DNA of 64,000 nt, taken from Melampsora larici-populina 98AG31. Its lineage: Eukaryota; Basidiomycota; Pucciniomycetes; Pucciniales; Melampsoraceae. Under the pieces are notes generated by a model that made no database searches, was not told where the DNA came from, and was given only the letters and a program-made list of their open reading frames with translations. The translations under genes were made by a program, and so were the position numbers. The stretch spans positions 56,110 through 120,109 of the forward strand of contig NW_006768840.1 in the NCBI RefSeq assembly GCF_000204055.1, given 5' to 3'. Below are positions 34,901 to 46,935 of this stretch, in pieces (the first letter of the stretch is position 1; every line of letters begins with the position of its first letter).

Positions 34901-37900
34901 TACCTACCCATGCTCGTAAAGCACCGCCAGCTGACTCGCTCAATCGACATGAGATGGATGAATGGAAATTGAAGACTGGAATCGATGATCGATTCGCTCT
35001 CTCCTTGAAAGGTTATCAGGCCGGTATCGACAACGGTGCCTCGTCTAGCCTTCCTGGTGGTCTCAAACGTGTGATCGGTCTGGGCGGCGAAGAGAGGAGA
35101 GGAATGAAAGACCGTTGGGGAAACACCTGGGGATTAGAATCCCATCTGCTGAGTCCACTTAGGTAATTGACTTCATTCCTTGCAATTCGCTCCTTGTGTT
35201 TTGAAACTTTGACTCATCTTTTTCCTCTATTAATCTTATCCCACATCCCTTCTGACCATCGATGGATTGATCTACCCAGTGAGCGTACTGAGAGATCCCT
35301 TACAACGGTAACATCTTGCCTCTCTCTCTCAACTCGTCCGTCAATGCATTCACTCAGGTCAATTGAATCACATGTCGTCCATGGTCAACCGAATAATTCG
35401 TTGGTCCACCGATTGAACGAGGCTGATTTGCATAGTCTTCAGTTGATGAAAATGAGCTCGACAAATCGTGTGCAATCTGCGCCTTTAGCTAGAGTGATGG
35501 TTCGATCTACTACCTGCCCGATCAAAACAAGTTTGCCGGAACAGGGGCGTACTGGTAAGGAAGGGAAGGATTTGAATCTGTTGGAGGAAAAACGAAAACG
35601 AAGGGAGGCTAGAAGATTGAAACGCGAGAAACGTGAAAAGAGAAAATTGGACGAACACTTGCGCTCTGAGACAATGGCTCAAAAGCATGAAAGAAGGCGC
35701 CAGGAAAAAGAAAAGAAAGAAAAGGTACGTGTCAACTTTTCTTTGGCGCACATATATGAAGAACTGATGAGCTGATGTCTATCCTTTTCTTCCTATCCTT
35801 TTCGCCCATTGTATTGAACCTCGTGCTAAAATTCTAGTTTTTGGAGCAGAAGCAAGTGATTTTGCAACAACTTCAAGCTGATAACGACAATCCTACTCTG
35901 ATCCGAGACCTAGGAATCCTTTACCTATCCTGCAATGCAGGTGCAGCCGGTATCAAGCTAGCAATTCGGCATTTAGAGACTAGTCTTCAGATGAGTTCCA
36001 CTGACCCATGGGCTTGGTCATCTTTGGGCAAAGCATGGGCTCAGCTACATGCGTTATCAGAACAAAATCCAGCTATCCCACCCACATCGGAACACGAATC
36101 CGAAAAACAGCAACAGGCTCACAATGCAACCATCGGACTTCGGAAAGCCATCCTCAACAGTCGAACGGCCGGTGAGGCTATGAAATATAAGATTGAATGG
36201 GCTCATTACCTTGAAAAGTTTGGGCGGTGGAGAGAAAGCTTAGGTGTCATGAGTGAGGTGATCAGTAATGAGGGAAAGAACAATCACGCAGGTTGGGCTG
36301 CATTAGGTTTCATCGGGCTTCGAATCGGACTTGGCTTGTCGCCATTGACTGATTTGGAAACTGATGCGCTATTGCAAGGCTTCCAGGAGCATGAAGACAC
36401 AACAGCCGCTTTGAACGAGTCTGTAGATCCACCTGAATTAACAATAGAAGATCGATTGAAGCTTTTAGAGCAAGTCGGTCAAGCCTTCCATCGGGCAATT
36501 GAACTTATCGAAGCTCAATTCACTAAAGATGCAACAGATGACCGGTCCTGTCTCCGAAAAATTCAGGATCATTATGATTTTCAACTGGTAAGACTAGATG
36601 AAATGATGGATACTCTCAAGTCTCGTCCAAACTCCTCACTAGTCAAGTCGAACGAGGATACACAACCACAAACTGTGAGTCCAAATGAACCCGGGGCTGG
36701 ATCCCATGAACGGGCACCCATACGTCATTCTAGGTCACAGCCAGATCTTACGGTCGGTGTTGGAAATGATGATCGACCGAATTTCTTGTCAAGCGCTCAA
36801 CTGATGGATAACTCAACACATCGAGCGTCTCCCGCTGCTGTTTCCGCGTCCGAAACAGCCAGATCTAGTGTTAGTATATTTCTGTCCTTTTCTTCGACAT
36901 CTGACCATGAATCTGACGGATTGCGCTCTCATCCCACGATATAGACTCGATGCTCCTCTGTAAACAATAACATACCAGACTTAAACCCCGAGATCGATCG
37001 TATTGAGGCGGGTGTCGATCGTCTTTTGGCATCCCCGGATGTAGGACTTGAGTTCAATGGAGCTAACCTGCTACAAGCTGCCGATCGATTGATCATGAGT
37101 CACGATCAAGAAGCCCAACTTTCTCAGGTGCAAGAAGTTGATTCAGCATTATCTCCGATTGAGGGCCATAGGGATGACTCGAACAATCTGCATGAGACTG
37201 GAACAAATCAGAATGATACTAGAGTTGGATCTGGCCCACCCCTATCTGCCAGTCCTACCCAACTTCCACAGTCCCCTGATCAATGTCGCCCTTTGGTATT
37301 CAATCAGCCCCCGCTTTATCCAATGATACCTTACGGTTCCGAATCAGATCACGTTTTACAGTATGACGATGTGGATACCACCAACGATTTCACTGAAGAT
37401 CTAGATTTTGGCGCCTTACGGTATTCGCACGCAGGTACGCGTATGGACAACAATGGAAGACACCATCAACCATGCACTGGTAGTATTGGTAGTGTTGGGC
37501 GTGAAAGTTCGAGAGGAGTTCATGAGAGGCAAGATTCGGTTCACAGGGAAAGCTTGGGTCAACCTGGAAATGATCACACTATGAAGAGTAGTGAGACTTG
37601 GGGTGATTCTCCACGGCGTGAGATTTGCTTTCAAAGTCCAATATCATGCTTGATACAAGCTCAGGATGATGAGCTCCACTCTGCTCAGCACCATTCAAAT
37701 GTTTCTCATCATTCTCATCACTCCAATGCTTCTCATCATTCTCATCACTCCAATGCTTCTCATCATTCTCATCACTCCAATACTTCTCATCATTCTCACC
37801 ACACCCATGACTTGAATCCATCGAAGCCAGAACAAGACATATCCACTCGACCTGATGAACAGCCGATCGCTTCTGGTTCTGATCAAAGAATCTCCACATC

Positions 37901-38959
37901 TCCTCCAGGCTCTGAACATCGTTGCATCGACTCACTACTACACTCCTCCACCCAAATTAACTCAGGTCAAGATAAAAAACCTTGCTCTCCACTTAGTCAA
38001 CAAGACTGGCAACTTCCATCACCTGTTGGTTCATCGAATCATCCAACCAGTATGGATCCTCCGTCGTCTTTTGCTCATCTTGATCAAGCGTTCCCTAGAC
38101 GTCTTCGGGAGCAATGTTCATTACATTCAGAGAGGTATTCTGAAGGATCACCTCGTGGAGTACGATTGGGTCATCATCATCATTATCCAGCACCTGATCA
38201 TCCTTCTACAAACGAACGTCTTCCAGATGCTTTGCCTAGTCAATATCGAGACAGGATGCTAGGTAAGTCAGGTGATCGGTCTCTCACGTCCATCTGTTCA
38301 TTGTACTGATTTTGAGTTTCTTTTGATCAGCTTTCTTGGAATTGGATGAAACTTATCATTCACGTGCACGTCAATTAAAGATGAGATTAGTAGAAGTAGA
38401 AGATGAACATGAAAGAAGAAGAAGAGAGATGATGGAAGAATTAGGATTGAATGAATTTGTGAACCGTGATCAAAGAAGAGAAGAAGTAAGAGTGACAAGA
38501 ACAAGTAATCAAATCCCATCTAGTGATCATAGATCTAGATCGACTTGTTCACACCTTGCTGCTGGATTAAGTTCATCACATCCATCACCTAAAAGGTTCA
38601 TCAACCCACAAATCATTACTCCTAAGAAACCTGTCAATAATCTCATGTCGGGATTTCAAAGTATGACTCATACACCTTTGGTGATGGGTAATGTTAATGA
38701 AGTTGAACATGATCATCGATCACCTTTGGAACATGAAAGTAGAAATCTTAATCCTGCTATGGGTATTGAAGTCGGTTCTATGGTTGGTGAACTTGGTCAT
38801 GCTGAAATCGCATTACAAGGGTAAGTTTTTTTTGTCAATTATAATTCTGTTATAAACAAAAGGATGAGATTTTTCAAAACGATGAAACTGATGATGTGGG
38901 GATTTTGTTGGTTTAATAGAATTGCTGCGATTCTAAGATTAGCGAAATCTCCATCTTAA
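31955..38959 (+). CDS. very long, mostly disordered protein with a TPR-like segment, function unknown
   Basis: Seven exons: 31955-32413, 32500-35162, 35280-35724, 35838-36873, 36979-38262, 38331-38820, 38920-38959 (6417 nt, 2138 aa). I do not recognise the family. Residues 1-1100 are Ser/Pro/Thr/Gln-rich with no domain. A highly charged helix (about 1140-1195, 'KRKRREARRLKREKREKRK') precedes a folded helical region (about 1200-1420) with TPR-like periodicity: 'RDLGILYLSC', 'AIRHLETSLQMSSTDPWAW', 'LGKAWAQLHAL', 'IEWAHYLEKFGRWRESL'. A second disordered region contains a His/Ser nonapeptide repeat. A short coiled coil ('ARQLKMRLVEVEDEHERRRR') lies near the end, and the last exon adds only 'IAAILRLAKSPS'. 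The TPR-like part and charged helix suggest a scaffold; that is inference. The exon 4 donor (36874, or 36868 nearby) is ambiguous without loss of frame. Confidence 0.7.
37698..37805 (+). repeat. 27-bp coding minisatellite (NxSHHSHHS, four copies)
   Basis: Four consecutive 27-bp units within exon 5 of the long orphan gene, encoding a nine-residue His/Ser repeat (NVSHHSHHS, NASHHSHHS twice, NTSHHSHHT). The near identity at DNA level indicates recent slippage. Confidence 0.9.
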
Positions 38960-39918
38960 AAGATGATTCTTTACCAAGAACACTTAGATATGTGACATTC
39001 TTTTTTTTTATGTTTTTTTTACAATCGGTTTCATTTTCTTTTAAAACTTGTATTTGCTTGAACATCATGGGATTGATCTTGTTTATTAAAAAGGAATTCT
39101 TGAGAATATATTGAAGTATGTTTTCTTGAAACGAAAAAAAAAATTCTAAGTGATAGTGTTATTTTGTATGATGATGCATTTATATGTTTAAGTACAGTCG
39201 ATTCAAAGAAAGTTGATATGGGAAGATTGAAATTAAAACTCTGGATTAGTTTGATTGAAATGGTTTTCTTTGTGATTGGTTTGAATTGAATGTAGAGGAA
39301 TTCTTTGTGTATTTCACTTGACATTGAAGTTTAAATTCGAAGAAAAGAGATTTGCTTTTGACAATCGAGTCTTTTGTCGAATTCTATTTGAGAGTGGAGT
39401 CTGAGATGATCTTGAGTATATATGTACACTTGAAAAAAAGGGTTTCTCAAAAATCTTGTTCAGATCATCAGATCTCAGATTTTTTCCTTGGCATATACAA
39501 AGTTTTTTTCTTGAACCTATCAGATATTCCTTCTTTTCCATGTGTATATGCTGAGTAAGGTTTTACAACAGTCTCATAATTAAATCTTGCCAGTTTATCC
39601 GGTTGGAAAGGATGTCAATTTTTTTTATATCTGAATTGATAGAGTTCATTTGAATCTTGTTTCCAAGATATGGGTGATATGATGATGATCCAGGATGAAT
39701 TGTGTTGGATTTTGATTTGGATGAGGGTGTTTTGAAATAGAATGTAGTTTTCATGAATGTAGTTTTTGAGAATGTAGTTTTGGAGTGATTGTGTTCGATC
39801 GATTAAAAGTGAGTTATGTTGTTGTAAAGTTGTCTTTCTTTAATTCTGAATTTCTCATTAACTCAACTTCTCAACTTCTCATTCTCAATCAAACTTCAAA
39901 CTTCAAGGACCACTTCAA
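38960..39918. other. intergenic, no gene seen
   Basis: AT-rich spacer between the long orphan gene and the FHA gene. Only short frames occur on both strands. Confidence 0.55.
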
Positions 39919-42791
39919 ATGTCTCTACATCCACATCCTCCAAATCAAAATAACTTCAATCCTCAATCATCTCAATCACATCATCTAAGCTTTCCAGCAT
40001 TACATTTACATCCACATAATGATACTTTTATTCCAAAACAAATCGCTTTAAATCCAAATGGTGCTAAAGTTAAAATCGGTCGTCAAACTAATCAAAAAAC
40101 TGTACCTAATTCTACAAATGGTTTTTTCGATTCTAAAGTACTAAGTAGGGCTCATGCTGAAGTTTGGACTGAAGATGGAAAAGTAAGTCAATTTTGAAAA
40201 ATATCTTTATTGTTTCTTTTTCTGTTGATATTGAATTGGATTTCTTCATTAGGTTCTTATTCGTGATGTTAAATCTTCAAATGGAACATTTATTAATGGA
40301 GAACGACTATCTGCTGAAGGTATTGAATCTGAAGCCTTTGAGCTACATACAGATGATGTAGTCGAATTCGGGATCGATATCATTGCAGATGATAATAAAT
40401 CTGTAGTTCATCACAAGGTTTCTACAAAGGTCTTTCTTGTTCTTAATCCGGATGATGCTCTTGCTGCTTCAAAGTTAGTTTTACCCTCTTTCCTATCTCT
40501 TGATGATCTATAGTCTTTTCTATTTGTCTTTCACACAATCTGCCTTTTTCCATTTCATCTTTCAATTCAGGCTCATTCTGGGTTATATCACTAATCATGT
40601 TGATCCATTCTCCAGCTTCTATCGAGCTAATGGTACTGACGGTGGAGTGAACCGAAGAGCGAACCGTCCTGGAGTATTTGCAGGTGGAAGTTTTGATCAT
40701 GTCCTGAATCGGTTACAAGTAAGCATCTTATTGGGATCGAAATTTGAAACCTCTTCCATGAAATTGTTAACTGATTTCTTTCATGCATATGAACTGAATG
40801 ATTAGAGTGAACTCGAAAAGTCTAGGGCGACCGGTCAGGAACTCAGTACCCTCAACTCAGCCATGAATGAAATTCACGACACACTTGGTGGTGGTGCTGG
40901 ACCACCACCACCACTTCCACCACCTTATGGGGGTCGAATCCCACCTTTGAACCATCAGCAACCTCATCTACAGGCAACAAACGCACTTCAAGCTCAACTA
41001 GCCGAAACTCAAGCTTCTCTGACCACTCATGTTGAAAAAATGAAAACTTTAGAAGGTTTGATGGGCGAGCATGAACAATTGAAACGTGAAGTAGGGGAAT
41101 TACGTGATCAGCTTGAATCTACTAGGCAGGATAAACATTCAAGTTTGAAAACTTCGAGCGTTGATCAGGAGCAAGAACATATGCGTGGTAGGGTCTCACC
41201 TGTGGCTGCGATGCTTGAACTTCAGGAACGTCAACAAGATGAAATGGGTAGAGGTGGTGGTGATGATGATGACGACGATGACGATAGCCGTAGTTTGGCT
41301 AGTAATGACACTGTTACGTGGCTCACAAACTCACTTCAAAAGACTCACTTGAGACCGAATGGAATATCGTCACCGGCTCAAAATGCCTCCCCGATCGATG
41401 CCAATCAACTAGAATCTCTGACCGAGCAAAACCAAAAGCTCACGGAAAAAATCGAAGCAATATCAACTCATGTAGAAGATACGATCAAGATGGGTCAAAA
41501 CTTAGTTGAACAGCAACGTCAGTCGACAGAGACTATTGATCAATTGAGACATGAGATACAATACTTGAAGCAAGAGCAAGAAAAGCAAAAGCAACACTAT
41601 GAATCTATGCAATCATCAGAAGAAGATATCATTAAAAAAGTTGAAAATAAATGGACATCATGGAAAGAACAAATCGAAAAAGGATGGAGAACACAACAAG
41701 AAAGTTGGGAAGCAGAAAGACAAAAGTTATTGAAAGTGATACAGGATTGGCAAGAACGAAGGAATGAAGAAGTAGATGAAGATCAAAGTGATGATGATGA
41801 TGAGAATGAGAATGAAAACAATCCTCAAGCATCTGGTAGTAATTCATCACATCCTTTATCTTCATTTTCATCACCATCGAAAACTATGAAGAAAAAGAGT
41901 AAGAACGTACAAGAAGCTTTGAACAACCGGGAGATTCCAAAGACCGTAAATGATACTAAGATCTTATCGCCTAGTCGATCACCCAAGAAAGTTCGAAGGA
42001 GAATTGGTAATCATAACCAATTCGATGATGATGGTCCTCCAGGTCAACTGGATCCTATCAATCGATTGTTGATTGATGAACATTCAGATGCTTCAGATGC
42101 TACGATGACACATCCCAAATCCGGTAATCTTCCTCAAACATCAACATCAGATAGGATAGATAGAAGAACTTCAAATGGACGTTCAAATAATACAGATCGA
42201 GAAGGAGGAGTGGGTAGATCATTAATTGATGTGCGTTGATATTTGTTTCTCAACATCACTTTCTTTGGATCCTTTTTTCATTTTCCTCTCGATTCTATTC
42301 ATCCTATATACGCCGTCTCGAGTGGTTCCAAGTCTTTATGAACTTAAACCTACTTAGCGATACGCAAAACACCCATTCATCTCATATACCTCGCGACCAA
42401 ATCAAATTTAATCTTTTATTCTTGCATTGCCATTTTTTTCGGATTTTGTATAAATCAATCAACCTTTGAGACTTCATTTTCGATTCGATTGTATCCCTTT
42501 CTCTGTACCTTTGCTTTGTATACTTCTAACTGTAAAAGATCAGATATCATATCAATTTTTTTTTCTCTCTCTTGAGTAATCCTAAGACTACATTCTATTT
42601 TCTGAAATGAAATCATCACTTTTTGCATATATGATTGAAGACTTGAGGCTGACATTTTTCGTATTTTCTTTTACTCTTTGGACGTGTATGTGTTGGATAA
42701 GAAGGGTTCATTACTTCCTTATTTATCGGCGGCTGGAATTGCGTTGATGAGTTTAACGGCCTATGCAATTGTTAGTCAGGTAAAAGATTAA
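39919..42791 (+). CDS. FHA-domain, coiled-coil, tail-anchored protein (Far10/VPS64/SLMAP type)
   Basis: Likely component of the STRIPAK/Far complex that links phosphatase 2A to the ER or nuclear envelope. Exons 39919-40182, 40253-40473, 40571-40718, 40806-42230, and a probable last exon 42648-42791 (733 aa). The FHA domain lies at residues 30-150: 'VKIGRQTN', 'SRAHAEVW', 'IRDVKSSNGTFINGERLS', 'LHTDDVVEFGID'. After it comes a Gly/Pro-rich linker, then coiled coils (about 240-310, 380-500) with an acidic tract 'DDDDDDD'. Bipartite basic patches and a Ser/Pro-rich region follow. The last exon encodes a single C-terminal hydrophobic anchor ('YLSAAGIALMSLTAYAIV'). FHA at the N-terminus and a tail anchor at the C-terminus are the family layout. 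The last intron (412 bp) is unusually long here. If it is not spliced, the protein ends at 'SLIDVR' without an anchor. Confidence 0.8.
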
Positions 42792-43569
42792 GGATTTAAA
42801 CTTTTATAGGATTTCTTTCTTTCTTTTTGTTTGATTTCCTTTCCTTTTTATGATTTTTCTTTTCTTTTTGATTTCCTTTTTTATGATTTCTTTTAAATAT
42901 ACGAGTTTTATATATATATATATTATGTTTTGTGATTGCAAAGAGATTAGATTTATGATGTTTTTTGTGGTTTAAGTTTGTGATGAGGTTTTTTTTCTTA
43001 GGGCTTGCTAGATTTTCATTTTTTCTTAAGTTGGTTTTCTTTATTGTTGTTAACTGTTAGAATATATATATATATTTATATTTATATGTGTTTGGTTAAA
43101 AGTTTTTATACATGGAATTGGGGGGGAATGAGTGATTTTATTTGGGGGAAAGGGTTGAGGATGATTTAATGAGTTTTTGAATGTATACATACTTCTTTTT
43201 GCACAGAAATGTGTTTATGGTCAATTCACTTTGAAAGAATCAAGTTCCAACTTCCATGGTATACTTTACTTTTTGATTGTTTTTGTAATTTGACCACATA
43301 CTGGTCTTAATACTCATTCGGCAATTGCCCACGAGGTGCTACCCTCATCAATTACACCGTAGCAAATCTCAACTGGGCCACGACAAAATTAATTTCAAAG
43401 AGAAAGAAGAAAAAAACAAATTGGAGAGCTTCTCACACTGGAGGCCAGCAGCACCTTGTGCCTAGTGTTGAATTACATGTCAATGTTTGGAAGAAGCAAA
43501 TGTTGCACCCCTGAAAGAAAATCTGTCACCTGAACCAAATCAATACGGACTGTGAGGTGAACCAAAACA
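42792..43569. other. intergenic, no gene seen
   Basis: AT-rich with short TA runs (near 42911 and 43063). It lies between the 3' ends of the FHA gene and the F-box-like gene, which converge. No gene is seen. Confidence 0.55.
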
Positions 43570-45451
43570 TTAATATGGATCATACTCTTCTGGTTCATAA
43601 TCGTAATCCTCATAACCACCATACGCTAGTTCGTCCAATTCTTCCTGATGTTCATTCACAAAAGCCTCAAACATGGCTTCATCAAAAACATCCTCATCCT
43701 CATGCTCACCATAAACTTTTCCACCAAAGAGCATCTCAATGCCATGTTCTTGACACACTTCTTGTATATGTTTGAAGTTTTCGGGCGAAAGAAAAGTTTG
43801 CTTATAATCAGGAAATTCAAACTTTTTCAGCTTAGGCCAAAGTTTATCTGTGATTAAAGCTTCAAAATCGTCTTTGCTTTGGAGCGGGTCACCTAATGAG
43901 ATCCATGTGAGCTTTGTTGAATGTCAAAAGGATCTTGCGAATTGGATGGGTAAATAGTGTGAGATCTCCAAGTTGACTAGCTTGGGTAATTCGAATCGAT
44001 ATTTGTCATTTTCAATGTCACCCCAAATGGGGCTTGCCACTGGGTTCAACTGACCATAAGCAAAATTGCACAGGTTATTGCATATGAGTGTTGTTAAGCT
44101 TGAGCTAAAAGGTTCGATGAATCTATGTAAGGCTGGTACTGAGACTCGATGACAATATACCAATGATAACACTTTCAATGAACTTTTCCAATCAAGTTGA
44201 CTCCAACTGGAGTCCACACATTCAGCTCTGTGCAAGTTTAATTCGACAAGGCTGGTCAGCGAAGCGAGATGAATTCCAAGTGGTGATTGACAATTAGCTG
44301 GTTGATCTTCCAAAGGCCTCGGATGTATAGCATCAATCCCAGTACAACTAAAAAAATTGAGTTGATGAAGATGGGCAATGATTTCGGCGACAAAGGTTTC
44401 AGTGTAGGGTGGTCCCCGATAAGCAGATGTGAGTGAAAGATGAGTGAGTGAAGTAAGTTGAGTGATGGGTTCAATAAACAAGACTCGCATTGGATTGTCT
44501 GCTGAGCTTGAAGAGTTTTGAACGTTCTTTGAGTCTGATGTTTCAGAATTTTCAGTAGGTATGGAAAGTCTTGTATCAAGATCTATGTCGAGATCGGTGA
44601 TATGAGGACACGATTGTAGGATTCTAAGTAAGAGTTCAGATCGTGACTTGAGATCCCACTGTGAATGCCATGATGGATCTTGACTACTTTCCCGTGTATG
44701 CGATGGATCTTGACTACTTTCCTGCGTATGCGATGAATCTTGACTACTTTCCCGCGTATGCGACCGTTCTTTAAGCTCCTCTTGAACTGAATCATAGTCT
44801 GCGACTCTCCACCGCATTTTTTTGACATGAACTGAATGCCTTTTGATGATTTCGTCAAGTGTAAACTGCAATCTATCGACCGTAAAGCCTTGAAGATCTA
44901 AGGCCTGGAATGCAGAATCAAAATCATCACATCAGTTATTGATTTATGAGAATAGAATAGGATGACAATGATAGAAACAAATTACCTGGAAAAGATAAGG
45001 AGAGAATATTTGATAGAATGCACGACTGGCAGAGGCAAGTGATCGAATCTCCTTCAAGGGAAGACCTTTGAAATTTCAGACGAGTGCAGCAATAGTGTCA
45101 GCAAAGTATATGATCATACATAGATGTGATATTGGATGTAAAAGCAAAAAAACTAGGTTTGTGCAACTGGTTGTGGATGAAGATGGGTAGAGGAATTTTC
45201 AAGCAAATTTACTGACTTCGGCTTGGATTTTGAAACTTTTGAATACCTCGAAGGTCATCATCATTTTTGTTCGGAATGTTGTTCAGGATCATTTCTCTAA
45301 TTTCGGCTGGAATAGATGACAAGTTCCCTTGACCGTGAGTGTGCGAAGGCGGGGTTGAGGTTGAAGTGATAGGATGTGAAGGATCAGATGAACCTTTGAA
45401 ATGATTTGAGTTCTTTGTCATATTTTTTCTTGGTCGTAAGTTGTACACCAT
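43570..45451 (-). pseudogene. F-box-like/LRR protein gene with an in-frame TGA
   Basis: Exons 45451-45247, 45065-44986, 44904-43570. The N-terminus ends in an F-box-like motif split by introns ('LSSIPAEIREMILNNIP' then 'LPLKEIRSLASASRAFYQIF'), the Skp1-binding module of SCF ubiquitin ligases. An LRR-like region follows ('CPHITDLDIDLD', 'LTSLTHLSLTSAYRG', 'LTSLVELNLHRAECVD', 'LKVLSLVYCHRVS', 'LPKLVNLEISHYLP'). The reading frame is interrupted by one TGA at 43926-43924. It continues in the same frame for 117 more codons ('HSTKLTWISLGDPL', 'LWPKLKKFEFPDY') to a natural acidic C-terminus. Such families normally keep 'KLTWISLGD' attached, so the stop is a lesion, a read-through stop or a sequence error. 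A likely ancestral codon is CGA. The acidic tail and intact splicing show the gene was functional recently. Confidence 0.75.
44671..44760 (-). repeat. 30-bp coding repeat in the F-box-like gene
   Basis: Three tandem 30-bp units encoding ten-residue repeats of the type HTRESSQDPS, between the F-box-like and LRR-like parts. Units differ at a few bases. Confidence 0.9.
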
Positions 45452-45807
45452 TTTTGAAGCCTTGATTGATTGTAGTATTATATAGACGATTTCAGTTGAC
45501 AAGCTTGAGAAAATCACACAAGCCTTCAGTTTATGAGCTCAGCCAACTTTGCTTCTACAGCCTTACTCGGCCTTATACCATGTCTGCTTGACTAAACCCC
45601 CTTGCGCAACTGCGTTGGTAGAAGGTGAGCGCGGAAGGGGCAGGGGCTTTGTCAGCGGCATTTCTGCGCGATCTGATCAGTCACAATCAGGAAGGCTGTA
45701 AGGATATTTACTGAAGCTTGACCAGCCAGGGTGAAGACGCCGGTTGGTAAAGGTGTGGGTGTTCAATCGACAACCCGAAATATAAACGAAAGACTTGAAG
45801 CTCGATG
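45452..45807. other. 5' flank of the F-box-like gene
   Basis: No gene or clear element. Contains the upstream region of the F-box-like gene and borders the inverted-repeat element. Confidence 0.5.
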
Positions 45808-46373
45808 ACACCGCGGGAATCAATCGGTCTGAAACTCAATTGGAGAAAGTTGCGGTGACAGGGTCCGCAACTTTCTCCAATCGCTAATTGCGTCCGCAAC
45901 TTTCTCCAATCGCTAATTGCGTTCGCAATTGGTTCGCAATTGGTTCGCTGTACGCCCTCGAGAGAGCACATTCAAAGCCGAATGGTCTCGATACATTGTG
46001 CCAGAAGATGTATCCGGTGTGATTGAACATTGTTTTGAAAGAAATGATTCGCTTAGGACCCCGGCACATACTCCCTCTAAAGGGTACTTATCTGTGGTTA
46101 GTACTCCTGAGAAGTTTTGTCACCTGTTCAAAAGAGACAATGCTTGCCGTGTCTGATCTTAAAACGAGGCTCCAATATCTTATAAAGAGGTAAATTGAAC
46201 AAGGTTGAAACACGGCACAAAGCCTGATAGCTCGCAACCGTGACGGTATCGATGATGTACAGCGAACCAATTGTGAACGCATTGCGAACGCAATTAGCGA
46301 TTGAAGCAAGTTGCGGACCCTGTCACCGCAACTTTCTCCAATCGGGTTTCGAACCCATTGATTCCCGCGGTGT
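45808..46373. mobile_element. 566-bp inverted-repeat element
   Basis: Left arm 45808-45953 and right arm 46257-46373 are inverted copies, beginning ACACCGCGGGAATCAAT and ending at GGTTCGCTGTAC. The left arm holds a tandem duplication of a 29-bp unit (TCCGCAACTTTCTCCAATCG...), which explains its extra length. The 300-bp centre has no gene. No target-site duplication was found at the ends, so the true borders may differ. It is a non-autonomous DNA element or a foldback remnant. Confidence 0.65.
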
Positions 46374-46665
46374 GAGGGCGATTGGAGAGATAAATGGCAG
46401 AGGGAGACTTACAATTGATGAAAGAGACAGGACGTCCGTATATCACTGTCCAAATCACATGACATTGATCCCCAACCAAAGACTCGCAACGTGAGTTCGG
46501 CTATCACTCACAGATGGCAATCATCATCGTACCAGTTCTATTCTCCTTCCCCATCTTCGGAAAGAGAAAACCCCTTACATTTCCCTGTTTTCTTTGTTAT
46601 TTGATTGTGTATGACCGAAAGAATTGGAATAGATTATTTCCAGCTTGAGATCATCCATACACATA

Positions 46666-46709
46666 CAGCCATTCCGGATTTGCTTGTCGCAATCTTTTGA
46701 AAAAAGAAA
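46666..46709. repeat. left terminal inverted repeat, DD34E element
   Basis: 44 bp, identical in complement to 50607-50650. Preceded by TA. Confidence 0.95.
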
Positions 46710-46935
46710 ATTTGAAAACTTGAAACCTAAGTCTTTTACCAGATAAAACCTTGAATTTGGCTGTAAAATCTCAAAGATTATACATCAGATTATCCTAAAA
46801 CCCATACACCTTTGATGAATAGACTTTTGTAAAGTTTCAGCCACCTTCCGCTTTGAGCAACCAGCACTGAGCAGCAACCATTCAACCGCTGTCTACTTCA
46901 CCAACTGTACAATTCAACAGCTGTACACCTGAAGC

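Noticed and set aside
37577..37935. 118-codon antisense frame over the His/Ser repeat
   Set aside because: Product of the tandem repeat on the opposite strand; the sense frame belongs to the long orphan gene.
46345..46375. GGGTTTCGAACCC as a possible tRNA B-box
   Set aside because: It lies in the arm of an inverted-repeat element, no A-box or cloverleaf can be drawn, and the other arm lacks the motif.
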